A stretch of 64,000 bases of DNA from Dehalococcoidia bacterium (GCA_020850615.1 JADZEI010000004.1:186001-250000); one strand, 5' to 3'; positions 1-8,536 are shown, numbered from the stretch's first letter. A program made the numbers and translations. The notes: generated by a model from the sequence alone, not told the origin.

Positions 1-23
1 AGCCGCCCGGGTGGGCGGCTTTC
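1..23. terminator. GC hairpin downstream of serA
   Basis: The arms AGCCGCCC and GGGCGGCT (1-8 and 13-20) are perfectly complementary around a 4-base loop. Three T follow on the plus strand. It lies 28 bases beyond the serA stop and could end serA or a plus-strand transcript entering from outside the window. Confidence 0.55.
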
Positions 24-48
24 GTATGGGTGGCGGGTGACCCGGGCG

Positions 49-1818
49 CTAGAAGCGGACGAGGCGGACGTTGTAGATGCCGTCGATGGCTTCGACCTGG
101 TCGAGCTGCTCCTCGGTGGGGCATTCGTCGACGGCGATGAGCATGAGGGCGCGGCCGCGGCGGGCGCGGCGGCCGACCTGCATCGAGCGGATGTTGATGT
201 CGGCTTCGCCCATGAGCGTCCCGACCTTGCCGATCATGCCGGGGCGGTCTTCGTTGTCGCAGGCGAGGAGGAAGACGCCGGGCTCGGGCAGGATGTCGAC
301 TTCGAGGCCGTTCAGGCTGACGATGTGCGGCCCGCCGTGCTGGATGGTGCCGCCGACGGTGACCTCGGCCTCGGTCGTCAGGACCTTGACGTGGACGAGG
401 TTCTGGAAGACCTCGTGGGTGGTGCCCATGCGCTCGGCGATCTTCCAGCCGCGGGACTGGGCGACGAGGCTGGCGTTGACGAGGTTGACGTTCTCCTCGC
501 TGATCGGGGCCATGAGGCCGGCGATGACGGAGGCGCGGAGCGGGGTGACGTCGTGCTCGGCGATTTCGCCGTAGTAGTCGATCTCGATGGAGGTGAGCTT
601 TCCGGTGACGAGCTGCGTCGCCGTGCGGCCGACCATCTCGGCGACTTCGAGGTAGGGGCCGACGACCTTGAGGGTCTCGGGCGGGAGCATCGGCGCGTTC
701 ACGGCGTAGCGCGCGGGGCGGCCCTGGAAGATGTCGACGATCTGCTCGGCGACGTCGACGGCGACGCGCTCCTGGGCTTCGGCGGTGGAGGCGCCGAGGT
801 GGGGCGTGATGATGATCTTCGGGTTGTTGAGGAGCGGGTTGTCCGGGTTGATCGGCTCCTGGGTGAAGACGTCGACCGCGGCGCCGGCAACCTTGCCGGA
901 TTCGACGGCTTCGGCGAGGGCCGCTTCATCGATGATGCCGCCGCGGGCGACGTTGATCAGCCGGACGCCGTCCTTCATCTTCGCGAGCTGGTCGGGGCCA
1001 ATCATGCCGGTGGTGCTGGCGGTGAGCGGCGGATGGACCGTGATGAAGTCGGAGATCATGAGGAGCTGCTCGAAGTCGACGGATTCGACGCCGAGGGCGC
1101 GGGTGCGTTCGGCGGGGACGAAGGGGTCGAAGGCGACGACCTGCATCTCCATGCCGACGGCGCGGCGGGCGACTTCGGAGCCGATCTTGCCGAGGCCGAC
1201 GATGCCGAGGGTCTTGCCGCGGATCTCGGTGCCGACGTACTCCTTGCGGGCCCACTTGCCGGCGCGCATCGAGGCATCGGCCTGGGGGATGTGGCGGGCG
1301 AGCGCCATGAGCAGGCCGATCGTGTGCTCGGCGGCGGCGACGGTGTTGCCCTGTGGGGCGTTGACGACGATGACGCCCTTTTCGGTCGCGGCATCGAGGT
1401 CGATGTTGTCGACGCCGACGCCAGCGCGGCCGACGGCGATGAGCTTGCTCGCGGCTTCGAGGATGGGCCGGGTAACCTTGGTCTCGCTGCGGACCACGAG
1501 GGCGTCGTAGTCGCCGATCATGGCGATGAGGGCGTCGGCGGCCTGGCCGGTCTTGACTTCGACCTCGCCGACGGAGCGGAGGAGCTGGATGCCCTCGGGG
1601 GCAACGGGGTCGGCGATAAGGATGCGCGGGCGGGTCTCGGTCATGGCCGGTTGGTCCTCCTTGAGGGTAGCGAGCGCGAGCTCGATGGCGGCGGGGATGC
1701 GGGTCTTGCCGGATTCCCAGCGGCTAATGGTGCCCTGGTCGACGCCGAGGGCAGCGGCGATGGCGGCCTGGGAGAGTCCGAGCGCGGAGCGTTCCCGGGC
1801 GAAGTCGGCAGCGTCCAT
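49..1818 (-). CDS. serA: D-3-phosphoglycerate dehydrogenase with in-frame N-terminal XRE-type HTH extension
   Basis: SerA oxidises 3-phosphoglycerate with NAD to 3-phosphohydroxypyruvate, the first step of serine synthesis. The 531-residue core from ATG 1644 has the usual long-form length: NAD-binding GIVGLGKIG, catalytic Arg in NVARGGIID, Glu in FTQEPIN, His in ITPHLGAS, and a C-terminal ACT domain (DRPGMIGKVGTLM) for effector binding. The reading frame stays open upstream to ATG 1818 (or 1851) and adds about 58 residues with a clear Cro/C1 helix-turn-helix (LGLSQAAIAAALGVDQGTISRWESG). A strong internal Shine-Dalgarno precedes ATG 1644, so a short and a 589-residue HTH-SerA form are both possible. 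Two palindromes overlap the upstream start. The next gene upstream encodes an aminotransferase that could do the SerC step. Function of the dehydrogenase is certain; the role of the HTH part is inference. Confidence 0.93.
   Translation of the reverse strand: MDAADFARERSALGLSQAAIAAALGVDQGTISRWESGKTRIPAAIELALATLKEDQPAMTETRPRILIADPVAPEGIQLLRSVGEVEVKTGQAADALIAMIGDYDALVVRSETKVTRPILEAASKLIAVGRAGVGVDNIDLDAATEKGVIVVNAPQGNTVAAAEHTIGLLMALARHIPQADASMRAGKWARKEYVGTEIRGKTLGIVGLGKIGSEVARRAVGMEMQVVAFDPFVPAERTRALGVESVDFEQLLMISDFITVHPPLTASTTGMIGPDQLAKMKDGVRLINVARGGIIDEAALAEAVESGKVAGAAVDVFTQEPINPDNPLLNNPKIIITPHLGASTAEAQERVAVDVAEQIVDIFQGRPARYAVNAPMLPPETLKVVGPYLEVAEMVGRTATQLVTGKLTSIEIDYYGEIAEHDVTPLRASVIAGLMAPISEENVNLVNASLVAQSRGWKIAERMGTTHEVFQNLVHVKVLTTEAEVTVGGTIQHGGPHIVSLNGLEVDILPEPGVFLLACDNEDRPGMIGKVGTLMGEADINIRSMQVGRRARRGRALMLIAVDECPTEEQLDQVEAIDGIYNVRLVRF
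1655..1662 (-). promoter_or_regulatory. Internal ribosome binding site for the short SerA form
   Basis: Read on the minus strand this is AAGGAGGA, ten bases before ATG 1644, where homology to ordinary SerA begins. It lies inside the HTH-coding frame, so it would allow internal initiation independent of the HTH start, which itself has no visible Shine-Dalgarno. Confidence 0.6.
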
Positions 1819-1822
1819 GGCT

Positions 1823-1835
1823 ATGCATTGTGCAT
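1823..1835. promoter_or_regulatory. Operator-like palindrome ATGCA-N3-TGCAT (site 1)
   Basis: Perfect inverted repeat ATGCA TTG TGCAT just upstream of the HTH start codon at 1818. It has the same ATGCA-N3-TGCAT core as the palindrome at 1846-1866, with centres 27 bp apart. This spacing and symmetry suit a dimeric XRE regulator, plausibly the HTH domain fused to SerA (inference). Confidence 0.5.
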
Positions 1836-1845
1836 GCCGGTCGTG

Positions 1846-1866
1846 TTTCATGCAATCTGCATGAAA
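1846..1866. promoter_or_regulatory. Operator-like palindrome TTTCATGCA-N3-TGCATGAAA (site 2)
   Basis: Perfect 9-bp arms (1846-1854 and 1858-1866) around ATC. It lies between the terminator of the upstream aminotransferase gene and the HTH-serA start, where the serA promoter must be. AT content is clearly above the surroundings. Confidence 0.6.
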
Positions 1867-1871
1867 CAAAC

Positions 1872-1896
1872 GAGCCCCGGCGGTGGGCCGGGGCTC
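1872..1896 (-). terminator. Terminator of the aminotransferase gene
   Basis: Perfect 10-bp stem GAGCCCCGGC / GCCGGGGCTC with a 5-base loop, followed on the minus strand by a T-rich run (GTTTGTTTC). It starts 26 bases after the stop of the gene at 1922. Confidence 0.75.
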
Positions 1897-1921
1897 TATT
1901 CGAATTGCGGTGTCGGGCGGC

Positions 1922-3040
1922 TCAGGCCGTGGGCTTCGCCTCGCCGAGGAGCTTCTCGACGATGTCGAGGGCGTCGCTGACGTCCTGCTTGTTGACCCAG
2001 CCGAGGTGGCCGACGCGGCAGATCTTGCCTTCGAGCTTGCCCTGGCCGCCACCGAGGACGACGCCGAACTCCTCGCGGGCGCGCTTGCTGAGGGCCTTGC
2101 CATCGATGCCTTCGGGCCACCACACGGCGGTGACGGTGTTCGAGGCGTACTGCTCTTCGACCGGGACGAGGGAAAGGCCCCAGCTCTTCACGCGCTCGCG
2201 GGTATAGCTGGCGATGGCTTCGTGGCGGGTGAAGATGCTCTCGAGGCCCTCCGCACGCATGAGCTCGAAGGCCTTGTCGAGGGCGAAGTAGATGGACATC
2301 GCGGGCGTCCAGGGGTTCTGGAGCTTGGCGAGCGAGTCGCGGGTCTTGGCGGCGTCGAAGTAGAAGCGGGGCATCTTCGCCTCGGCGTTCGCGGCCCAGG
2401 CGCGCTCACTCATGTAGACGAAGGCGAGGCCGGGCGGGACCATCCAGCCCTTCTGGGAGCCGCTGACGACGACATCGAGGTCCCAGCGCTCGACGGGGCA
2501 GGGGACCGAGGACATCGAGCTGACGGCATCGACGACGATGAGCCTGTCGCGGGCGCGGACTTCCTTCGCGATGGCCTCGAGCGGGTTGGTGACGCCGGTG
2601 CTCGTCTCGTTGTGGGTGACGAGGACGGCCTTCACACCCGGGTTCTCATCGAGGAGGCGCGCGACTTCGGCGGGCTTGGCGGCTTCGCCCCACTCGAGCG
2701 TGTAGGGGACGATCTCGGCGCCGTAGGTCTTCGCGATGTTGCGGAGTCGGTCGCCGAAGGAGCCGATGGAGACGGAGAGGACCTTATCGCCCGGAGAAAG
2801 CGTGTTGACGACGGCCGTTTCGAGGCCGCCGGTGCCCGAGGTGGTGATGGAGAGGACATCCGAGGAGCTGCCGAACATCCAGTTCAGGCCATCGGTCACG
2901 CGGCGGAGGACCTGGGCGAACTCGGGGCCGCGGTGGTTCATCATCTGGTGGGCGCCAGCGAGGAGGACTTCCTCGGGGCATGGGGTGGGGCCGGGGATAC
3001 GAAGGTTCACGCGGGAGACTCCGGGGAGGTGTCCATTCAT
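1922..3040 (-). CDS. Class V aminotransferase, alanine/serine-glyoxylate (AGXT) family; possible phosphoserine aminotransferase
   Basis: A 372-residue fold-type I PLP enzyme. Family signs are the N-terminal NLRIPGPTPCPEEV, the HRGPEF segment, SGTGGLE for cofactor phosphate contact, VVDAVSSM and the Schiff-base lysine in SGSQKGWMVPPGL. Enzymes of this family use alanine, serine or glyoxylate; some bacteria and archaea lacking a classical SerC use members in serine synthesis. Its place directly upstream of serA on the same strand supports a role in the second serine-pathway step, but the intervening terminator and operators suggest separate transcription. GTG 3010, with CGGAG upstream and beginning right at VNLRIPGP, is an alternative start. 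Confidence 0.88.
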   Translation of the reverse strand: MNGHLPGVSRVNLRIPGPTPCPEEVLLAGAHQMMNHRGPEFAQVLRRVTDGLNWMFGSSSDVLSITTSGTGGLETAVVNTLSPGDKVLSVSIGSFGDRLRNIAKTYGAEIVPYTLEWGEAAKPAEVARLLDENPGVKAVLVTHNETSTGVTNPLEAIAKEVRARDRLIVVDAVSSMSSVPCPVERWDLDVVVSGSQKGWMVPPGLAFVYMSERAWAANAEAKMPRFYFDAAKTRDSLAKLQNPWTPAMSIYFALDKAFELMRAEGLESIFTRHEAIASYTRERVKSWGLSLVPVEEQYASNTVTAVWWPEGIDGKALSKRAREEFGVVLGGGQGKLEGKICRVGHLGWVNKQDVSDALDIVEKLLGEAKPTA

Positions 3041-3216
3041 GGTCGATTAGCCCCGATACGCGGTCAACCGAGGTGAACCCGGTTTCGCATGCGCGGGAGC
3101 GCCGGGCGCGATAGGACTTTCGGTGCGGTGGTATTCGGTGGGCGAATGCAGGCGGGGATCGACCCAGACAGGGCGGCGGGCTTGCGGGCGGGGGGTTGGG
3201 CGGCGAGACTGCGCGC

Positions 3217-4461
3217 GTGAAAGCGGAGATCATCGCCATCGGCACCGAGATCCTTCTCGGCGAAATCGTCGACACCAACAGCGCCTACATCGCGCAGCAA
3301 CTCCCGGAGCTCGGCATCGACCTGTACTTCAAGTCGGTCGTGGGCGACAACATGGGGCGGATCAAGGACACGTTCCAGCGCGCGTGGGACCGTTCGGACA
3401 TCATCATCTGCACGGGCGGGCTGGGGCCGACGGACGATGACATGACGCGCGAGGGCATCGCGGCGATCCTCGGCGAGAAGCCGGAGGTGGACCCGGAGCT
3501 GGAGACGCGGCTGCGCTACTTCTTCGAATCGCGCGGCTACCCGATGCCGGAATCGAACATCAAGCAGGCGTGGCTGATCCCGAGCTCGCGCGCGCTACCG
3601 AACCCGCGGGGGACGGCGCCGGGGTGGTGGGTCGAGCGCGACGGCCGCGTGATCGTCTGCATGCCGGGCGTACCGCCGGAGATGGAGACGATGTGGACCG
3701 AGCAGGTCCGGCCGGAGCTGGAGCGGCGATCCGACGGCGAGGTCCTGGTCACGCGGACGATCAAGACGCTGGGCATCGGCGAGGGGACGGTCGACGAGAT
3801 GGCGCGGCCGCTCTACAGCACGCCGGGCATCGGGATCGGGACGTATGCGCGCGCGGACGGCGTACACCTGCGGATCGGCGCCAAGGCGGCGACGCGCGAG
3901 GAGGCCTGGCACCGGATCATCCCGGTGGAGCAGGAGCTCGACCGGATCTTTGGGGCGGCCATCTGGGGGAAGGACGAGGACACGCTCGAAGGGCACATCC
4001 GGGCGCTGTTCGACGACCGCAAGACGACGCTGAGCACGATGGAGTCGTGCACCGGGGGCCTGATGGCGAGCACGCTGACGGATGTCTCGGGCGCAGCGGA
4101 GTACTTCCGCGGCGGGATCGTGACATACTGGACGGACCTGAAGATCGACTCGGGCGTGCCGGCGGAGGTGATCGAGGAGTTCGGCGTGATCTCGCCGGAG
4201 ACGGCGAAGGCGATGGCCGCCGCGGTGCGGGCGAGGCTCGGCACGGACTACGGCTGCGGGATCACGGGCGTGGCGGGGCCGGACCCGCAGGAAGGCAAGG
4301 CGCCGGGGACGGTGCACGTGGCGGTCGCCGGGCCGGACGGCGAGCCGAGCGTGATCAGCATGTCGATGAACAGCGGGCGAGCTGCGGTGAAGCGCCGGGC
4401 GGTGACGACCGCGATGTTGCTCCTGCGGCGGACGCTGCTCGAGGCGGCGACGGTGCGGTAG
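3217..4461 (+). CDS. cinA: CinA-like competence/damage-inducible protein with nicotinamide-nucleotide amidase domain
   Basis: 414 residues, the full CinA length. Residues 1-170 are a molybdopterin-binding-like (MoCF) domain starting KAEIIAIGTEILLGE, with CTGGLGPTDDDMT. The C-terminal 155 residues are the PncC-type amidase (ESCTGGLMASTLTDVSGAAEYFRGG, TGVAGPDPQEGKAPGTV), which deamidates nicotinamide mononucleotide in pyridine-nucleotide salvage. GTG 3217 is chosen because homology starts at once; TTG 3196 would add seven residues. It diverges from the aminotransferase and lies 11 bases upstream of a small gene pair. Confidence 0.93.
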   Translation: MKAEIIAIGTEILLGEIVDTNSAYIAQQLPELGIDLYFKSVVGDNMGRIKDTFQRAWDRSDIIICTGGLGPTDDDMTREGIAAILGEKPEVDPELETRLRYFFESRGYPMPESNIKQAWLIPSSRALPNPRGTAPGWWVERDGRVIVCMPGVPPEMETMWTEQVRPELERRSDGEVLVTRTIKTLGIGEGTVDEMARPLYSTPGIGIGTYARADGVHLRIGAKAATREEAWHRIIPVEQELDRIFGAAIWGKDEDTLEGHIRALFDDRKTTLSTMESCTGGLMASTLTDVSGAAEYFRGGIVTYWTDLKIDSGVPAEVIEEFGVISPETAKAMAAAVRARLGTDYGCGITGVAGPDPQEGKAPGTVHVAVAGPDGEPSVISMSMNSGRAAVKRRAVTTAMLLLRRTLLEAATVR

Positions 4462-4472
4462 GGAATGGGCCG

Positions 4473-4799
4473 ATGAGCGGAGCCGAAATCGCGTTCGACT
4501 GCACCACTCCCATGGGATTCCGGGTGGTGGTGCCGCGAGAGCGCTGGGAGTACATCGTCAACGAGAAACACCCTGCGATGGCGGGTCGGGAGGGTGATGT
4601 CGCCGCCGCACTTGAGTCGCCCGATGTCATCCGAAGAAGCCGGTCGGACCAGGACGTTCTGCTGTTCTATCGCTCGATGGGGCGCAAGCGTTGGGTTTGT
4701 GTGGTTCTGCGCCCAAAGGATGGTGCAGCGCTGCTCATCACGGCGTACCCTACAGATGCGATCAAACGAGGGGTACAGATATGGCCGCCATCCGCGTGA
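4473..4799 (+). CDS. Small DUF4258-like protein, possible toxin-like partner of the DUF2283 gene
   Basis: 108 residues. The layout FRVVVPRERWEYIVNEKHPAM, a helix with ALESPDVIRRS, then strands LLFYRSMGRKRWVCVVLR and LLITAYPTD resembles the DUF4258/RelE-like small-fold proteins that are often paired with DUF2283. It starts 11 bases after cinA and overlaps the next gene by 19 bases in another frame, so the two are translationally coupled. A toxin-antitoxin-like role is inferred from the pairing only; no catalytic residues can be assigned. Confidence 0.6.
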   Translation: MSGAEIAFDCTTPMGFRVVVPRERWEYIVNEKHPAMAGREGDVAAALESPDVIRRSRSDQDVLLFYRSMGRKRWVCVVLRPKDGAALLITAYPTDAIKRGVQIWPPSA

Positions 4800-4990
4800 T
4801 CTACGACCGTGAGGGTGAATCGCTCGTCGTTTGGTTCGATGAGCCGGCCCGGGAAGCGGTCGCACGAGAAACCGAGGACGACGATCTCGTGCTGATGAAG
4901 GACGCGCGCGGGCGGGTCATTGGCATCGAGCGGCTGAACTTCGATCCGGGTGAGACGCCGCTGAGCTGCACGTTCGAAGCGGCCGGCTGA
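4781..4990 (+). CDS. DUF2283 family small protein
   Basis: 69 residues with the DUF2283 pattern: beta strand IRVIYDREGESLVVWF, an acidic middle (EDDDLVLMKDARGRVIGIERLNF) and a short tail. Such proteins usually follow a DUF4258-like gene, as here, and have been suggested to be antitoxin-like. The reading frame overlaps the end of the preceding gene. Function is unproven. Confidence 0.75.
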   Translation: MAAIRVIYDREGESLVVWFDEPAREAVARETEDDDLVLMKDARGRVIGIERLNFDPGETPLSCTFEAAG

Positions 4991-4997
4991 CCGCCGC

Positions 4998-6077
4998 TCA
5001 GCTTTCGAACCACCACCACTCGAAGGCCCAGGCGGCGAGGATGACGGCGCCGGTTGCGGCGGTGAGCAGGACGTAGGGGAGCCAGGGATAGCGCGGCGGG
5101 CGCTGCCGGAGCGCGCGGAGCTCGTGGTTCGCGGCCACGTCGCGGGCGCGGGCGGTGACGACGATGGGATGGGGGCGCTTGGGCTGCCAGAGCGGGCGCT
5201 TCACGCCGGTCACGCGGATCGGCACCTCCTGCGCCTGGCCGGGCTGCAGGACGACCGATTCCTCTGCGATCTGGGCGGTCACGCCGTAGGCGTCGGTGCC
5301 GGCGTGGAGGTCGAACGCGACGGGCAGGTTGCTGCTGTTGAGCAGCGAGAGGACGAAGTCGCCCGGGCCCTCGGCGGGCTCGACGGTCGCGGTGGTCTCG
5401 ACGTAGCCGTCGAAGAGCACGCGGGTGAGCTCGCGTTCTTCGCGGGGGCGCAGGCGTGAGGCGACGGAGATCGTTACGTCGTGGTGCCCCTGGCGGGCCT
5501 CGGGGGCGCGCGGCGGGCGGATGATGATGGCGACCTCGTCGCGGGCGCCAGGGGAGAGATAGAGCGTGGGCGGCTTGACTTCGACCCAGGCGGGCGGGAG
5601 GGAGAGGACGGACACCTGGAAGTCCTCGGCCGTGCCGCCGATGTTGTGGACTTCGACGGTGAGGGCGCCGAAGTCGCCGGGCTTGATCGGGCGGTCCATG
5701 GGCTGGACGGCGACGTTGAAGGTGTCGGCCGACTGCACGGCCCTGGGCTCGTTGTCGGTGTGTTCGCCGGCGACTTCGGTGAGGATGCCCTGCACCTCGC
5801 CGATGCGGAGAGTGGCACCTTTTTCGAGGGGCGTCGCGACGCCGGGTTCGAGGCGCATGTCATCGAGGAAGGTGCCGCCGGCCGACTGGAGGTCGACCAC
5901 GGCCCAGCCGGCGAACTCGGGGACGAAGCGGACGTGCCAGCGAGCGACGGAGGGGTGGTCGACGACGATGGCGTTGGCACGGTCGCGGCCGAGCGTGATC
6001 TCGTGGTGGGGGAGGTGGCGTTCGATGACCTCGCCGTTGGGGATCGCGATGCGCAGGAGCTCGACCAATCGGTTCAC
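4998..6077 (-). CDS. FHA-domain protein with C-terminal membrane anchor
   Basis: 359 residues. Residues 15-95 form a forkhead-associated phosphothreonine-binding domain (ITLGRDRANAIVVDHPSVARWHVRF, SAGGTFLDD). The middle carries two beta-sandwich segments with the NEW3/CARDB look (PGDFGALTVEVHNIGGTAEDFQVSV, and VLSLLNSSNLPVAFDLHAG). A single transmembrane helix lies near the C-terminus (YVLLTAATGAVILAAWAF). The N-terminus has no signal peptide, so the FHA domain is likely cytoplasmic if the tail anchors it, and the sandwich part may then also be inside. A partner Ser/Thr kinase is not encoded nearby. It converges on the DUF2283 gene with 7 bases between. Confidence 0.8.
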   Translation of the reverse strand: MNRLVELLRIAIPNGEVIERHLPHHEITLGRDRANAIVVDHPSVARWHVRFVPEFAGWAVVDLQSAGGTFLDDMRLEPGVATPLEKGATLRIGEVQGILTEVAGEHTDNEPRAVQSADTFNVAVQPMDRPIKPGDFGALTVEVHNIGGTAEDFQVSVLSLPPAWVEVKPPTLYLSPGARDEVAIIIRPPRAPEARQGHHDVTISVASRLRPREERELTRVLFDGYVETTATVEPAEGPGDFVLSLLNSSNLPVAFDLHAGTDAYGVTAQIAEESVVLQPGQAQEVPIRVTGVKRPLWQPKRPHPIVVTARARDVAANHELRALRQRPPRYPWLPYVLLTAATGAVILAAWAFEWWWFES

Positions 6078-6348
6078 CTCGGGGGCAGGCGCTGGGGGGC
6101 ATTATGCGCCCTCCTGGTTACAGCTTTCGACACCGGACACCGCGGTCAGGAGTGCGGAGCCGGCCATTCGGTATGGCACACGAGGGGCCGGGCGGCCCTG
6201 GACCCGGGGCCGGTCGCACGTGGGCGGGTCGCAAGAGGCATTCGGTAGGCTTACAGCGAGGCGTATCCGTGGCGGACTGGTGCCGGACGCTGACTGAAAC
6301 GGGTGGAGAGCGATGGGTTCACACGACGAACCCCCGCGAGGGCAACGA
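6078..6348. other. Divergent intergenic region
   Basis: About 270 bases between the FHA gene and the lipoprotein gene, which diverge here. It should hold both promoters, but I find no convincing -35/-10 pair and only imperfect GC hairpins (for example around 6185-6220). Confidence 0.4.
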
Positions 6349-7077
6349 ATGATGGCGGGGCGGCGCCTGGTCATGCTTGCGGCGGCGCTGCTGGCTGGCG
6401 TGGCGATCGCGTGCAGCTCCGGCGATGACGAGACGAGCGCGACCCCAACCGCGAGCCAGACGGCCGCCCCGACAGAGAGCCGGACGACCGCGCCGACCGT
6501 GAGCCAAACGGCCACCGCGGCGGCTACCCCGACGGCGTCCGTGCCGACATCGAAGACGCCGCCCGAGCCGACCGTCGCGGAACACGTGCGCTACCACGAC
6601 TACCCGGCCACGACCGGGATTGCGGGCGTCGATACAGTCATCGCGTCGGTTGCCGCGGGGGATGCGGGCGCGCTCATTACGGCCGTGGTCATCCTTGGCG
6701 TGCCGTGCACGCCCAACCCGCAGGGCGTGGGTTCGCTGCCGAGATGCCCGGATGGCGCGGCGGCCGGGACGCTGCTCGAGCTGGTGCCGATGCCGCTGTG
6801 CGAGGGCTACTACGCGGACATGCAGGAGGTCACCGAGCGGATCACGACCGCAATGAGCGAGGCGCCGCGGCTGTACGCCGTGTCCCGTGCGGAGAGCCAG
6901 CCCCTCGGCCAGGCGACCGAAGCCGACTACCTCGTGACCTTCGGTTTCCGGGAGGAGCAGCCTGCGGGGATCTTCCGCGTGGCACTCATGGCGGACGGCA
7001 CCATCACCGGCTTCAGCCTCTGCGGGCTCGGGACGTTGACCCCGCCGGGCGGGGACGTAGTCCTGGGCCCGCGGTAG
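6349..7077 (+). CDS. Thr/Pro-rich lipoprotein of unknown function
   Basis: 242 residues from the ATG-ATG pair at 6349. The N-terminus is a lipoprotein signal (MMAGRR, hydrophobic LVMLAAALLAGVAI, lipobox AIAC with Cys as anchor). It is followed by a Thr/Ala/Pro-rich linker to about residue 70, the type common in exported Chloroflexota proteins. The soluble domain has four cysteines that could form disulfides (VPCTPN, LPRCPDG, PLCEGYY, SLCGLG). I do not recognise a family. ATG 6313 in the same frame would add a hydrophilic leader and is less likely. Confidence 0.72.
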   Translation: MMAGRRLVMLAAALLAGVAIACSSGDDETSATPTASQTAAPTESRTTAPTVSQTATAAATPTASVPTSKTPPEPTVAEHVRYHDYPATTGIAGVDTVIASVAAGDAGALITAVVILGVPCTPNPQGVGSLPRCPDGAAAGTLLELVPMPLCEGYYADMQEVTERITTAMSEAPRLYAVSRAESQPLGQATEADYLVTFGFREEQPAGIFRVALMADGTITGFSLCGLGTLTPPGGDVVLGPR

Positions 7078-7088
7078 AAGTTCGCGCG

Positions 7089-8474
7089 TCAGACGGGATT
7101 GGAGCGGGAGGTGGCGGCGGAGAGCTCGCCGAGCGGGGTGGAGGGCGGGGTGCCCTCGACGTATTCGAGGATGATGCGCTGCCAGGGGCCGCGGGCGTGG
7201 AGGTTCGCCATCACGCCGGCGAGCCCGAAGTTGATGCGTGTGAGGAAGACCATGCCTTCGGGGACGTTGCAGTGGCGGTTGATGGCGCCGCCGTGGCCGG
7301 TGGTCTGGGTGTTGTGGCGGATCATCTCGGCGGCGAGCTCGGGCGTGAAGGTGATCTCCTCCGCCATGATCGGCGCCCAGTACCAGTGCATGTGGTCCCA
7401 GAGCTCGTCGGTGGTGAACGGGGCGTCCTTGCGGAGGATGCCGACGTCCTCGGTGGCGTGGCGCCAGGCCTCGCGGTCGCCGGCGACGAAGGCGGTGATG
7501 ACGGCACCGAACCGGGTGATGACCTCCGGGGAGAACTCGGCGACGCAGCCGTAGTCGACGAAGGCGACGGAACCGTCGGGCATGAGCAGGTAGTTGCCGG
7601 GGTGCGGGTCGCCGTTGAACAGACGATGGCGGTAGATGCTGCCGAAGGCGAAGCGGTAGATGATCTCGCCGATGCGGTCGCGTTCGGCCTGAGGCAGCTC
7701 GTAGGCCTCGGCGAAGGGCCGGCCGCCTTCCATGAACTCCTGGACGAGCACGCGGCTGCGCGTGTATTCGCGGAACACCTTCGGCACGCGGATGAAGGCG
7801 TGGCCTTCGAACGCCTCGTAGAAGCGCTGCTGGTTGGCGGCCTCCTGGCGGTAGTCGAGCTCGGCCTGGATGCCCTCGGTGAGGTCGCGGACGATGGGGC
7901 CGGCTTCGAGGCCACGCGAGACCATGCCCGCGAAGGTGACCAGCATGCCGACGTTCGCGAGGTCGTGCTCGATGGCTTCGCGGACGCCGGGGTACTGGAC
8001 CTTGACGGCGACAGCGGTGCCATCGTGGAGCCAGGCGCGGTGGACCTGGCCGATGGAGGCGGCGGCGAAGGGTTCGCGTTCGAAGCGGCGGAACACCGCT
8101 TGCGGCGACTGGCCGAACTCCTGCTGGAACACCTCTTCGACGAGCTCGTAGGCCATGGGCGGCGCCTTGGCGTGGAGGCTGGCGAGCTCGCGCGTCATCT
8201 CCTCCGGGAGAACGCCGGTCATCATGGAGAGGATCTGCCCGACCTTCATGACCGCGCCCTTCATCTCGCCCATGGTGCGAGTGACGTCGTCGGCGGTGCG
8301 GAGGACGAACTCCTCGCGCTTGCGTTTGCGGCGCTGGCCGAAGACGAGGTAGGTCGCGGCCCAGCGCCGGGCGGCCCGGAGCGCGAGGCGGAGGGGCCCC
8401 GAGGAGCGACGGAGACGGGTCGCGCGGATACGGACGGAAGCCGGGGTAGTGCCCACGATCCGAGTGTGCGGCAT
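7089..8474 (-). CDS. ABC1/AarF (ADCK-type) atypical kinase
   Basis: 461 residues. The family KxGQ motif is present (AVMKVGQILSMM), then SIGQVHRAWLHDGTAVAVKVQYPGV with the ATP-site lysine, a helical insert, NGDPHPGNYLL for the catalytic loop and VAFVDYGCVAEF for the metal-binding Asp. Bacterial members (UbiB/AarF) support isoprenoid quinone synthesis or membrane lipid processes and are ATPase-like rather than protein kinases. It is not next to quinone genes. It converges on the lipoprotein gene. Confidence 0.88.
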   Translation of the reverse strand: MPHTRIVGTTPASVRIRATRLRRSSGPLRLALRAARRWAATYLVFGQRRKRKREEFVLRTADDVTRTMGEMKGAVMKVGQILSMMTGVLPEEMTRELASLHAKAPPMAYELVEEVFQQEFGQSPQAVFRRFEREPFAAASIGQVHRAWLHDGTAVAVKVQYPGVREAIEHDLANVGMLVTFAGMVSRGLEAGPIVRDLTEGIQAELDYRQEAANQQRFYEAFEGHAFIRVPKVFREYTRSRVLVQEFMEGGRPFAEAYELPQAERDRIGEIIYRFAFGSIYRHRLFNGDPHPGNYLLMPDGSVAFVDYGCVAEFSPEVITRFGAVITAFVAGDREAWRHATEDVGILRKDAPFTTDELWDHMHWYWAPIMAEEITFTPELAAEMIRHNTQTTGHGGAINRHCNVPEGMVFLTRINFGLAGVMANLHARGPWQRIILEYVEGTPPSTPLGELSAATSRSNPV

Positions 8475-8536
8475 GGGCCGCGGAGGCTCACGTGGGCGGT
8501 ACCACCGGAGCGGCGCGGCTCCTATGATCGTTTTCG

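Noticed and set aside
37-1980. Long open frames opposite serA and many other genes (this one over 600 codons)
   Set aside because: They are mirror images of real genes in a very GC-rich genome: composition is Asp/Gly/Ala/Glu repeats without domain motifs, and the minus-strand frame has all SerA catalytic residues.
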